A stretch of DNA of 20,077 nt. Origin: Thermodesulfovibrionia bacterium. GTDB taxonomy: Bacteria > Nitrospirota > Thermodesulfovibrionia > UBA6902. The number at the start of each line of letters is the position of its first letter. The stretch's first letter is position 1. Both the position numbers and the translations under genes were made by a program. Shown piece after piece: positions 7,147 to 15,163 of this stretch. The notes under the pieces are model-generated. The model was not told the origin of the DNA. It saw only the letters and a list, made by a program, of their open reading frames with translations, and searched no databases. The DNA lies in contig CAMYJJ010000023.1 of the NCBI GenBank assembly GCA_947258735.1, positions 1 to 20,077 of the forward strand, read 5' to 3'.

Positions 7147-7155
7147 ATTATATCA
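7147..7155 (-). promoter_or_regulatory. Extended -10 promoter element for nfnAB
   Basis: On the minus strand the sequence is TGATATAAT, a perfect TGnTATAAT extended -10. The -35 region is weak (ATGATT at an 18-bp spacing). It lies 68 bases upstream of the nfnA start codon and gives a leader of about 60 nt. Confidence 0.55.
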
Positions 7156-7181
7156 GAAATAGCAAATGAAAATCATTCAAG

Positions 7182-7210
7182 TGGTCAAAATAAGATAATA
7201 ATAGTATATA
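7182..7210 (+). promoter_or_regulatory. Possible promoter for the formate dehydrogenase operon
   Basis: TGGTCA (7182-7187) and TATATA (7205-7210) are separated by 17 bp, each matching the sigma-70 consensus at four of six positions. It would leave a leader of about 170 nt before the NuoE-like gene. The surrounding DNA is AT-rich, so chance matches are likely. Confidence 0.25.
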
Positions 7211-7387
7211 TAGAACATTGCAGGCCATTTCCCATATGTGCCTGAATGATGCAATGATGCATATATATGGATGTAACTATACGGAGTTTCTTGATTTTTT
7301 AACGTGTATTAAGGAAAATAGAGGGGACATTTTCAGTTTTGTTTCATATGTATGTAATAATGTCTCTGATGTAGAGGAAGAAATGAG

Positions 7388-7870
7388 ATGATTGACAATA
7401 AAATGGAAAAAGAGTGCGGGAAGGTCCTTAAAAAATACAAGAGGGAAGAAGGGAGTGTCATCTCGGTCCTTCAGGACCTCCAGAAAAAGTTCGGTCATGT
7501 GCCTCGAGAAGCGGTATACTGGTTTTCAGACAAGCTGAATATCCCTGCAAGCGCTTTTTTCGGTGTTGCGACTTTTTATTCACAGTTTCATCTCAAACCA
7601 AGGGGCAGGCATATTATAACTGCCTGTCTCGGTACCGCCTGCCATGTAAGAGGGGCAGTCCCGGTAGAACACCGGATTCGCGAGCACCTGTCTCTGGATA
7701 AGGGTGAAGACACGACAAAAGACATGCATTATACGGTGGAGAGTGTTGCCTGTATGGGCGCATGCAGCCTGGCGCCCGTTATAAGGATCGACAAGAAAAT
7801 CCACAGCAATGTACTTCCTGAAGAAGTAGATCATATACTCGAAGAAGACAGAGGGACAAAAAATCGATAA
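7388..7870 (+). CDS. NuoE-like [2Fe-2S] subunit of the NAD-linked formate dehydrogenase
   Basis: This 160-residue cytoplasmic electron-transfer subunit has the thioredoxin-like NuoE/HydC fold. The N-terminal helical part (EGSVISVLQDLQKKFGHVP) is followed by FFGVATFYSQF. The four [2Fe-2S] ligands are visible as CLGTAC (C-x4-C) and CMGAC (C-x3-C). Length and motif order match 24-kDa-type subunits. The ATG at 7388 follows an AGAGGAAG ribosome site (7373-7380). It is the first gene of an operon with the NuoF-like and FdhA genes, so it should belong to a soluble formate dehydrogenase (or bifurcating) complex rather than to respiratory complex I, of which no other subunits are present. Confidence 0.9.
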   Translation: MIDNKMEKECGKVLKKYKREEGSVISVLQDLQKKFGHVPREAVYWFSDKLNIPASAFFGVATFYSQFHLKPRGRHIITACLGTACHVRGAVPVEHRIREHLSLDKGEDTTKDMHYTVESVACMGACSLAPVIRIDKKIHSNVLPEEVDHILEEDRGTKNR

Positions 7871-7931
7871 CATGGCTTCCCCTAAAACAGTCAGATAACT
7901 TTCACTATAAACCCTTACCATAAAAGTATGT

Positions 7932-9668
7932 GTGGGAACAGGAGGCATTGCCGCCGGAGGGCAGGAGGTCATGAGTGCCTTCAGCAGAAAGCTTAAGGCC
8001 TTTGGGATTAAGGCTGATATAGCAAAAAAATGTGTGAAAAAGACAGGGTGCCGCGGCTGCTGTTCAAAGGACGTTCTCGTTGATGTCAGCATGAATGGCA
8101 ACGGTGCAACCTACCAGCATGTATCCAAAGATAAGGTTGACAGGATCATTCAGGAGCATATTATTGATGGGAATATAGTTAAGGAATGGCTGGTTGGTCC
8201 TGAATATCATGCGTTTCATGACAGGAAGGTAAAGATACTGCTGAAACAGTGCGGTGAAATCGATCCTGAAGACATTGAGGACTACATCAAAGCCGGTGGC
8301 TATAAAGGTCTGCAAAAGGCCCTGATCGGAAAGCCTTCCAATGTAATTAATATAATTAAGAAGTCAGGATTACGCGGAAGGGGCGGAGCAGGTTTCCCCA
8401 CCGGTATTAAATGGGAGATATGCTCAAAAGCAGCGTCGGAACAAAAATATATCATATGCAATGCTGATGAGGGTGATCCCGGTGCATTCATGGACCGTTC
8501 CATAATTGAGGGCAATCCCCATTCCGTGATAGAAGGAATGATTATAGGCGGTTATGCGATCGGTGCAGGCCGCGGCTACATTTATATCCGAGCAGAATAC
8601 CCGGTCGCGATAAGCCGCCTGAGAATTGCCCTGAAACAGGCGCGGAAGAAGGGCTTTCTGGGGAAAAAAATATATAAAAGCGGATTTGATTTTGACATAC
8701 GCATCAAAGAGGGCGCAGGTGCTTTTGTATGCGGTGAAGAGACAGCACTGATCGCATCCATTGAAGGACAGCGCGGCATGCCCAGGTCCAAGCCTCCTTT
8801 TCCCGCAGAAAAAGGTCTCTGGGGAAAACCCACGGTTATTAATAATGTAGAGACCCTTTCCACGATTCCTCATATTGTTTCAAACGGGGCACAATGGTTT
8901 ACATCGATCGGTACAAAAAACAATTACGGTACAAAGATTTTTTCGATTACAGGCAAGGTCAAAAATACCGGTCTGATCGAGGTGCCGATGGGAATATCGC
9001 TCAGGGAAGTTGTCTATGATATCGGCGGAGGATGTCCTCAGAACCGTGAACTCAAGGCTGTACAGACCGGAGGGCCTTCAGGCGGATGTATCCCTGCATC
9101 TCATATTGATATGCCCCTTGACTATGATTCTCTGAGCAGTGTCGGCTCAATGATGGGGTCCGGCGGAATGGTTGTAATGGACAGTACTACATGCATGGTG
9201 GATATGGCTAAATTCTTTCTTGAGTTCACTCAGAACGAGTCATGCGGTAAGTGTCTCCCCTGCCGGGTAGGAAACAAGAGGCTCTATGAACGACTGAAAA
9301 AAATTACTGAAGGCAAGGGGAAAAAGGGGGACATCGAATTTCTCCTTTCCCTTGCAGAGGACATAAAGATCACTTCTCTGTGCGGACTGGGCCAGACAGC
9401 ACCCAATCCTGTTCTATCAACGATAACGTATTTCAGGGATGAATATGAGGCCCATATATTTGACGGAAGGTGTCCGGCAGGGGTGTGCGAGGCGCTGCGG
9501 CAGTATATCGTGAATGCAGAAGTTTGCAAGATGTGCGGAAAATGTTTCAAAGAGTGCCCGGCTGAGGCAATAACATGGGAAAAGAAACATCCGGCTCTCA
9601 TTGAGAAAGGGAAATGCATTAAATGCGGCAGATGCTTTGAGGTATGTCCGTTTGGTGCAATAACATAA
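7932..9668 (+). CDS. NuoF-like FMN/Fe-S (NADH-binding) subunit of the formate dehydrogenase complex
   Basis: This protein of about 578 residues passes electrons between NAD(H) and Fe-S clusters. Order of parts: an N-terminal thioredoxin-like ferredoxin region (CVKKTGCRGCC at 34-44); the FMN/NADH-binding NuoF core with GRGGAGFPTG (about 146) and NADEGDPGAF; the N3-type [4Fe-4S] motif CGKCLPC (from Cys438) with a later Cys in SLCGLGQ; and two C-terminal [4Fe-4S] ferredoxin motifs from Cys532 (CKMCGKCFKEC, CIKCGRCFEVC). This is the HydB/HoxF-like architecture seen in NAD-linked and bifurcating hydrogenases and formate dehydrogenases. The start is uncertain: conserved sequence KVCVGTGG begins before the GTG at 7932, and ATG 7971 has the better ribosome site. 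Bases 7871-7931 separate it from the NuoE-like gene. Confidence 0.9.
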   Translation: MGTGGIAAGGQEVMSAFSRKLKAFGIKADIAKKCVKKTGCRGCCSKDVLVDVSMNGNGATYQHVSKDKVDRIIQEHIIDGNIVKEWLVGPEYHAFHDRKVKILLKQCGEIDPEDIEDYIKAGGYKGLQKALIGKPSNVINIIKKSGLRGRGGAGFPTGIKWEICSKAASEQKYIICNADEGDPGAFMDRSIIEGNPHSVIEGMIIGGYAIGAGRGYIYIRAEYPVAISRLRIALKQARKKGFLGKKIYKSGFDFDIRIKEGAGAFVCGEETALIASIEGQRGMPRSKPPFPAEKGLWGKPTVINNVETLSTIPHIVSNGAQWFTSIGTKNNYGTKIFSITGKVKNTGLIEVPMGISLREVVYDIGGGCPQNRELKAVQTGGPSGGCIPASHIDMPLDYDSLSSVGSMMGSGGMVVMDSTTCMVDMAKFFLEFTQNESCGKCLPCRVGNKRLYERLKKITEGKGKKGDIEFLLSLAEDIKITSLCGLGQTAPNPVLSTITYFRDEYEAHIFDGRCPAGVCEALRQYIVNAEVCKMCGKCFKECPAEAITWEKKHPALIEKGKCIKCGRCFEVCPFGAIT

Positions 9669-9737
9669 GTAACGAGTAACAGGTAACGCGTAACGAGATT
9701 TTTTAACCCGTCACCCGTTACCCGTCACGCGTCACGG
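9669..9737. repeat. Heptamer-periodic inverted repeat between the NuoF-like gene and fdhA (copy 3)
   Basis: The left arm has four tandem 7-mers GTAACGA, GTAACAG, GTAACGC, GTAACGA (9669-9696). The loop is T-rich. The right arm has CCCGTCA, CCCGTTA, CCCGTCA, CGCGTCA, CGG (9707-9737). The arms are complementary and predict a long imperfect hairpin. It starts directly after the stop codon of the NuoF-like gene and ends just before the fdhA ribosome site (GGGAGG at 9744-9749). Confidence 0.85.
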
Positions 9738-9751
9738 TTTTTTGGGAGGTT

Positions 9752-12466
9752 ATGTTGTCCGATAAAAAAGTAAATATAATCCTTAACGGCACCAGGATTG
9801 AATGTGATAAAGGTGATACGGTCTTTAATGCTGCTAAAAAGGCGGGTGTTTTCATACCCACGCTCTGTCATGACATGCGGCTTGAGCCCTATGGTGCCTG
9901 CAGGATGTGCAGTGTTGAAGTCAAGGGAGTAGCCAGACTTCTTCCTGCCTGCTCAACTCCTGTGTCAGAGGGAATGGACGTAAGGACAGAGAGCAGGATC
10001 GTAAAAAGGGTAAGGAAACGTCTTGTGTCGCTTTTACTCTCCAACCATCCCAATGACTGCATGCGGTGTGAGACATCCGGCGCCTGCAAGCTCCAGAACC
10101 TTGCCTACGAATACAAGGTTGACGGAATGGAATATGGCGGAGAGAGATGGAAGCTCCCTATAAGGCAGGCAAACCCCTTTATCGTTTATGAGCCCAATAA
10201 ATGCATTGTATGCGGCAGGTGTGTGAGGATATGCAACGAGATCGTCATGGCCGGAACAATTGACTTCACCGGCAGGGGCTTTCATACAGTGCCTGACACG
10301 GCCTTCCGCACTGCGCGTACGCTCTCGATCTGTGAGTTCTGCGGTCAATGTGTATCGACCTGTCCAACAGGCGCTCTCACCGACAAAAAAGCAAGGGGCA
10401 AGGGCAGGGTCCATGAAATGAAACGGGTAAAGACAACCTGCAGCTACTGCGGTACAGGCTGCAGTCTGTATCTTAATGTCAAGGACGAAAAAGTAGTCAG
10501 GGTATCGTCGGACTTTTTTGGCCCGGTAAATCATGGCGATCTCTGCGTAAAAGGACGGTATGGATATGACTTCATTCACAGCCGTGACAGGATAAAGACC
10601 CCTCTGGTGAAAAGGGGAGATAAATTCGTCAAGACATCCTGGGACAGGGCCTTTTCAATTATCGCATCCAATTTTGAAAAAATAATAAAACGTCATGGTT
10701 CTGATTCAGTAGGTGCATTTTCTTCATCACGCTGTACGAATGAAGAGAACTTTTTACTGGCAAAATTTGTCCGCACAGTTTTCAAGACGAATAACGTCGA
10801 TAACTGTGCGCGTGTCTGACACGCTCCAACTGTGGCCGGTCTGGCCACCAGCCTGGGAGCGGGAGCTGCCACCAATTCACTGGCACAGATGCCTGAGATT
10901 GATACGCTCTTTCTCTTCGGCTCCAATCCGACAGAAGCACATCCCATTGTTTCCATTTATTTAAAGAAGGCGCTGCGCAACGGGGCGAAACTGATTGTGG
11001 GTGATCCCAGGGAGACCTGGATGGCAAAGCGCTCAGATGTCTGGCTTAATCTCAGACCGGGCACGAACATTGCCATGATGAACGGTCTTGTCCATGCGAT
11101 CCTGAAAAATGGCTGGGAGAACAGGGAATTTATTAAAAACAGAACCGAAGATTTTGAAGCGCTCAAAGAGAAAGTCAAAGAATATGACCTTAAGACAGTT
11201 GAAGAAATAACCGGGGTCTCGAAACAGAACATCATCGATGCGGCCAGACTGTATTCCCATGCTGACAAGGCAATGATTGTGTATGGTCTCGGTGTTACCG
11301 AGCACCGCACCGGAACAGAGAATGCCATGGCAATAGCCAATCTTGCATTAGTGTGCGGACATATAGGAAGACCGTCAACAGGAATTATGGCGCTAAGGGG
11401 GCAGAACAATGTGCAGGGTGCATCAGACCTCGGGCCTGCTCCGAATATCCTTCCGGGGTATCAGCCTGTGGCAAATGCTGATGCAAGGGCGAAGTTTGAA
11501 AAGGCATGGGACGTGCCGATATCACCGGCAACAGGACTGAAATCAGTTGAGATGCTTGACCGGGCCTGCCAGGGCAAGTTCAGGGGTCTCTATATTATGG
11601 GTGAAGACCCTGCTCAGACTGACCCGAACTCCCATGAAGTGAGACGGGCATTGAAATCCCTTAAATTTCTTGTTGTACAGGACATATTTCATACGGAAAC
11701 GACACAGTATGCTGATGTGATACTGCCGGGTTCAAGCTTTGCTGAAAAGGACGGAACATTTACCAACGGGGAAAGAAGAGTCCAGAGGGTAAGAAAAGCG
11801 ATTGAGCCTGTTGCAGGGCTGGCTGACTGGCAGATTATCTGCAGGATTGCCAACAGGATGGGCTATCCCATGAAATATAGCCATCCTTCCGAGATTATGG
11901 ATGAGATCGCCCGGCTCACTCCTATTTATGGAGGGATAAGTTACGACCGCCTTGAAAAGGAGAGCCTGCAGTGGCCCTGTCCGACAAAGGACCATCCCGG
12001 AACAAAGACATTATATACTGATCTGTTTTCAAGACCCGGAGGAAAGGCAAAGTTTGTGGCACTTGATCATAAGGGATCGGGTGAGATGCCTGGTAAGGAG
12101 TATCCCTTTGTGCTTATTACCGGACGTATCCGCGAACACTATAACAACGGGTCAATGAGCAGGCGGGTACCGGGTATAATGGAGCTTGTTCCGGAAGAGT
12201 ATCTGGAACTGAGTCCTGCTGATGCAAAAAAAATGAAGGTGAAAAGTGGTGACTGGGTAAGTGTCTCATCCCGAAGGGGAAAGATAAAGGTCAGGGTACG
12301 TGTTACCAGCCGTTCACAGAAGGGCAATGTGTTCCTTACGTTTCATTTCCCTGAAGCTCTTTCGAATTTTCTCACATCAGAGCACAGAGATCCGATCGCC
12401 GGTACACCCGAGTATAAGTCCTGTGCCGTAAAGATAGAGAAGCTGCCGAAGTCCTATCAGGCCTGA
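9752..12466 (+). CDS. fdhA: Selenocysteine-containing NAD-linked formate dehydrogenase catalytic subunit (FdhA), read through UGA at 10817-10819
   Basis: This 904-residue molybdopterin (Mo/W-bisMGD) enzyme interconverts formate and CO2 in the cytoplasm. The N-terminal NuoG-like part has a [2Fe-2S] set (Cys39, 50, 53, 67), a His-Cys cluster set (His99, Cys103, 106, 112) and two [4Fe-4S] ferredoxin motifs (Cys151-161 and 194-204). The catalytic domain opens with a [4Fe-4S] set (Cys230, 233, 237, 265) and carries Sec356 in NCARV-U-HAPTVAGL, followed by His357. Later motifs include GQNNVQGASDLGP, PGSSFAEKDGTFTNGERR and the C-terminal TGRIREHYNNGSMSRR of the dinucleotide-binding domain. Both halves are in one frame (10832 minus 9752 is 1080), so the TGA is a Sec codon and the gene must not be split. 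A GGGAGG ribosome site precedes the ATG. It forms an operon with the NuoE- and NuoF-like genes. Confidence 0.95.
10817..10861 (+). promoter_or_regulatory. Selenocysteine UGA codon and bacterial SECIS hairpin in fdhA
   Basis: The UGA (10817-10819) is followed by a stem CGCTCC (10822-10827) pairing with GGAGCG (10856-10861). The apical stem GTGGCC (10832-10837) pairs with GGCCAC (10843-10848) and closes the loop GGUCU (10838-10842). There are 18 bases between UGA and the GGUCU loop, which equals the E. coli fdhF SECIS spacing as I recall that sequence; the loop is also the same. This is the SelB-binding signal for Sec insertion. Confidence 0.93.
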
Positions 12467-12640
12467 ACCTGTTGAAAATCATTCGTTTTGTCATTCAGGC
12501 AGTCCGTGGGAATGATATCATTATTTAGAAACATCGCACTTCTGCTGCCGGATTAATCATTTAAAACACTATCCGAAGCCTTGATCTTTATGTTCTTAAT
12601 TTAACAGCAGACATACAACGGGGTACATTGCATTGCGTCC
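12467..12640. other. Convergent spacer between fdhA and the ABC permease
   Basis: I see no gene, clear hairpin terminator or repeat in these 174 bases. The two transcription units converge here. Confidence 0.5.
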
Positions 12641-13441
12641 CTACTCCGGTTTATCCGGATCGCAGGCACGGCTCTCGTCCATCCCTTCGCCGGTTTTTTT
12701 CTGCCGGGGCAGTAACATAAACTCATCTCTGCATGCATCCGGCCTTATTGATTCAAGGTCAAAGACACCGATACGTTTTTCCAGCCGCCTGGCAAGACGG
12801 GACATGGTAAAGCATACGCACCAGAAACCGATTGCCATGCTCAGGTATGCTGCGTACATTTTATCGGGGTCTCTCTGACTTATTATAATTCCGGCCTGCG
12901 TCAATTCAATGACACCGATAATAAATACAGTTGCGGTGTCTTTAAAGAGAGACACAAAAAAACTGACAAAAGAGGGGAGCATTATCCGAAATGCCTGGGG
13001 AAGAATGATGTGCCGCATTGCTTCATATCTGGACATCCCGGTTGAGAGCGCCGCTTCAAGCTGTCCTCTGGGTACGGCAATAATCCCTGCTCTGACAATC
13101 TCTGCCTGATAAGCGGCTGCATAAATGCTGAGAGACACTACAGCGCTGGAGAAAACCGTTGCATGTGACCCTACAAGGTAGGGAAGAAAGAAATACATCC
13201 AGAAGATAATCATGAGGAGGGGGGTCGCCCTGACAATTTCAATATATGCCATACAGGGGAGTTTGATATACAGTCTACATGAGAGCCTGCTGTATCCCAG
13301 TAAGGCACCGAATACAAAACTGGATGATATGGCAAGTACCGTAAGGATGATATTCAGTGAGAGTCCGCCAATATCTCCCTTGGGATATGGCCCGAGAAGA
13401 TAAAACCTGATATTATCAAACTGTCCCAGTAAATCTATCAT
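12641..13441 (-). CDS. Polar amino-acid ABC transporter permease (HisM/GltK-like), second permease
   Basis: This inner-membrane permease of 266 residues belongs to the polar amino-acid uptake (HisMQ) family. TM segments are visible at about 25-50, 60-75, 85-120 and 180-215. The cytoplasmic EAA loop reads EAALSTGMSRYEAMRHIILP, the site that docks the ATPase. Family-typical EIVRATPLLMIIFWMYF and YQAEIVRAGI come before it. The C-terminus has a hydrophilic tail of about 40 residues (LLPRQKKTGEGMDESRAC) beyond the usual end, with no recognised domain. It starts 4 bases after the stop of the first permease, so the two are co-translated. Substrate specificity cannot be read from the sequence. Confidence 0.9.
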   Translation of the reverse strand: MIDLLGQFDNIRFYLLGPYPKGDIGGLSLNIILTVLAISSSFVFGALLGYSRLSCRLYIKLPCMAYIEIVRATPLLMIIFWMYFFLPYLVGSHATVFSSAVVSLSIYAAAYQAEIVRAGIIAVPRGQLEAALSTGMSRYEAMRHIILPQAFRIMLPSFVSFFVSLFKDTATVFIIGVIELTQAGIIISQRDPDKMYAAYLSMAIGFWCVCFTMSRLARRLEKRIGVFDLESIRPDACRDEFMLLPRQKKTGEGMDESRACDPDKPE

Positions 13442-13445
13442 TATA

Positions 13446-14177
13446 TTATGCTTCTGACTGTTTCATGCTGGACACATCAATTTTCAGGAATTTTTCAAGA
13501 AGAATTATTGTGGCAATCATGACGCTTGCCAGACCGATGTAAAACAATGTTGCGATTGATGTTGCTTCAATACCCCTGAATGTAAGGGATTCAATCTGCT
13601 GCGTGGCCCATGTTAACTCGGATGCAGATATGGCCATGCAGAGAGACGTATTTTTAAAGTTATGCACCATTCTGGTGCCGAGAGGAGGAAGTGTAGCCCT
13701 GAACATCTGGGGTAAAAGCACATGCAGGTACTGCTGGACACGGCTCAATCCGGATGAAATTGCAACTTCCCTCTGGGCATGTGGTATCGATAATCTGCCG
13801 CTTCGGAGAATATCAGAGACATATGACGCATTGTCAACGGTCAAGCCAAGGATCCCAGCAATAACAGGGTAATGAATGTAAGCATTCAATGTGTCTCCCC
13901 AGTTTTGGGGAAGCAGTTCAGGGAAGACAAAGTAGAAAAAAAGTATCCAGAACAGTCCTGGAATATTACGGAATATTTCAACATATAAGGTTCCCAGAAA
14001 TCGCAGGACCTTTATTCTTGATATCCGCATTATTACGATTATGGTACCAAGGCACAATGAGGTAATGGATGTGGCAACAAGCAGGATCAGCGTGATTTTA
14101 ATCCCGGTGATGAGCATCTCAAGGTAGGGTTCCCTGAAAGGGATACTCCAGTCAAACTCGTAAGCGAATTCAAAAAT
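13446..14177 (-). CDS. Polar amino-acid ABC transporter permease (HisQ/GltJ-like), first permease, probable AUU start
   Basis: This permease of the HisMQ family pairs with the gene downstream. From the first ATG (14117) it is 223 residues and would begin inside the first transmembrane helix (LITGIKITLILLVATSI). In frame upstream, residues FEFAYEFDWSIPFREPYLE look like the normal family N-terminus. That stretch has no ATG, GTG or TTG, but it opens with ATT at 14175-14177, which lies 8 bases after an AGGAGG ribosome site (14186-14191) and just after the ATPase stop (14181-14183). The EAA motif is EVAISSGLSRVQQYLHVLLP, preceded by EIFRNIPGLFWILFFYFVFP. The long form with an AUU start is preferred here, giving 243 residues; the short ATG form remains possible. 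Confidence 0.85.
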   Translation of the reverse strand: MFEFAYEFDWSIPFREPYLEMLITGIKITLILLVATSITSLCLGTIIVIMRISRIKVLRFLGTLYVEIFRNIPGLFWILFFYFVFPELLPQNWGDTLNAYIHYPVIAGILGLTVDNASYVSDILRSGRLSIPHAQREVAISSGLSRVQQYLHVLLPQMFRATLPPLGTRMVHNFKNTSLCMAISASELTWATQQIESLTFRGIEATSIATLFYIGLASVMIATIILLEKFLKIDVSSMKQSEA

Positions 14178-14180
14178 TTT

Positions 14181-14939
14181 CTACTCCTCCTCCTGTGATT
14201 CACTAAAGATCGGAATATGAAAGACGCTGCTCATAAACTCTTTTGTCCGTTCGTGGTCGGGATTAACGAATATGTCCGGTGGGGATCCTATTTCAATAAT
14301 TTCACCATCATTCATAAAAACGACCCGGTCCGCAACTTTCTGGGCAAACCCTATCTCATGGGTCACAACAACCATGGTCATACCTTCTTTTGCCAGTGAA
14401 GTCATAACATCAAGCACTTCATTAATCAATTCAGGATCAAGAGCTGATGTAGGTTCGTCAAAGAGCATGATCTTTGGCTCCATTGCAAGGCTTCTGGCTA
14501 TGGCGACCCGCTGCTGCTCACCGCCTGACAACTGGACAGGGAAGGCGTCCCGCCTGTGATCAAGTCCGACTTTTTCAAGGAGCTTGAACGCCCGTTCTTC
14601 AGCCTTTTTCCTGCTCAGCCCCCGTACCTTTCGCGGAGCAAGGGTAATGTTTTTTATCGCCGTCTTATGGGGATACAGATTGAAATGCTGAAACACCATG
14701 CCTATTTCAGCTCTCAGCGTGGTAAGATTGGTCCGGGGATCGGAAAGGTACATGCCGTCAACAATAATTTCACCGTCATCGATCGGCTCCAGTTTATTGA
14801 TCGTCCTCAGGAGAGTGCTCTTTCCGGCCCCGCTCGGTCCGCATATGACAATGACCTCCCCCTTGGTGATTTCTAAATTGATATTTTTTAAAACGTGGGT
14901 GTTTTTAAACCATTTGTTGGTAGAGATAAATTTGATCAA
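14181..14939 (-). CDS. Polar amino-acid ABC transporter ATP-binding protein (GlnQ/GltL-like)
   Basis: This 252-residue ATPase powers amino-acid import through the two permeases encoded just downstream. Walker A is GPSGAGKST (residues 34-42), the Q-loop is VFQHFNLYP, the signature is [16 protein letters not shown], Walker B is [12 protein letters not shown] and the switch is VVTHEIG. Length and motifs match the polar amino-acid subfamily. The start is TTG at 14937-14939: an in-frame stop lies two codons upstream and an AGGA site lies 7 bases before it. It is the first gene of a three-gene operon. No periplasmic substrate-binding protein is encoded in the window, so the binding partner must lie elsewhere. 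Confidence 0.93.
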   Translation of the reverse strand: MIKFISTNKWFKNTHVLKNINLEITKGEVIVICGPSGAGKSTLLRTINKLEPIDDGEIIVDGMYLSDPRTNLTTLRAEIGMVFQHFNLYPHKTAIKNITLAPRKVRGLSRKKAEERAFKLLEKVGLDHRRDAFPVQLSGGEQQRVAIARSLAMEPKIMLFDEPTSALDPELINEVLDVMTSLAKEGMTMVVVTHEIGFAQKVADRVVFMNDGEIIEIGSPPDIFVNPDHERTKEFMSSVFHIPIFSESQEEE

Positions 14940-14974
14940 TGCCTAATCCTGAATACGAATGATGGTGAATTGAT

Positions 14975-14994
14975 ATTTGCGTATAGGCGCAAAT
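14975..14994. promoter_or_regulatory. Operator-like dyad in the ABC transporter leader
   Basis: ATTTGCG-TATAGG-CGCAAAT is a perfect 7-bp dyad with a 6-bp centre, a typical shape for a dimeric repressor site. It lies immediately downstream of the -10 box (14998-15003) and 35 bases before the start codon, where bound protein would block initiation. The regulator is unknown. Confidence 0.5.
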
Positions 14995-14997
14995 AAT

Positions 14998-15027
14998 ATT
15001 ATCACAAAAAAATACGAATTTTGTCAA
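14998..15027 (-). promoter_or_regulatory. Sigma-70 type promoter of the ABC transporter operon
   Basis: On the minus strand a consensus -35 TTGACA (15022-15027) is followed after 18 bp by GATAAT (14998-15003), five of six matches to TATAAT. It is the best sigma-70 promoter found in the window. Confidence 0.72.
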
Positions 15028-15163
15028 TAAAAAAGGGGACTTTAGGGATAACCGCATGGAATTTAGGCAAATATTAAAACACATATATCTCGAAAACTAT
15101 CCTTTTCTGATAATTGTTTCTCTATTTACAGATAGAGGGATCTCCGATTAGTACAAGGACCAT

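Larger units (their letters stand above)
7080..7387. other. 308-bp divergent control region between nfnAB and the formate dehydrogenase operon
   Basis: No gene is seen here. The AT-rich spacer separates nfnA (minus) from the NuoE-like gene (plus). It holds an extended -10 for nfnA (7147-7155), a weaker plus-strand promoter candidate (7182-7210), a direct repeat AATGATGC-AATGATGC near 7243-7260, and an imperfect inverted pair AGAGGGGACATT / AATGTCTCT near 7319-7370 just before the NuoE-like ribosome site. No sigma-54 consensus was recognised. Confidence 0.6.

Noticed and set aside
7080..7387. Sigma-54 promoter or molybdenum-cofactor riboswitch controlling the formate dehydrogenase operon
   Set aside because: No GG-N10-GC core of the TGGCAC-N5-TTGC type and no recognisable riboswitch core were found in the spacer.
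7388..9668. NuoE/NuoF-like genes as part of respiratory complex I
   Set aside because: No other nuo genes are present, the NuoF-like protein has HydB-type extra Fe-S domains, and the operon continues with FdhA.
14115..14200. Read-through fusion of the ABC ATPase with the first permease (same frame across TAG 14181-14183)
   Set aside because: A perfect ribosome site and an AUU at 8-nt spacing explain the open frame better; ATPase-permease fusions by stop suppression are not expected in this family.
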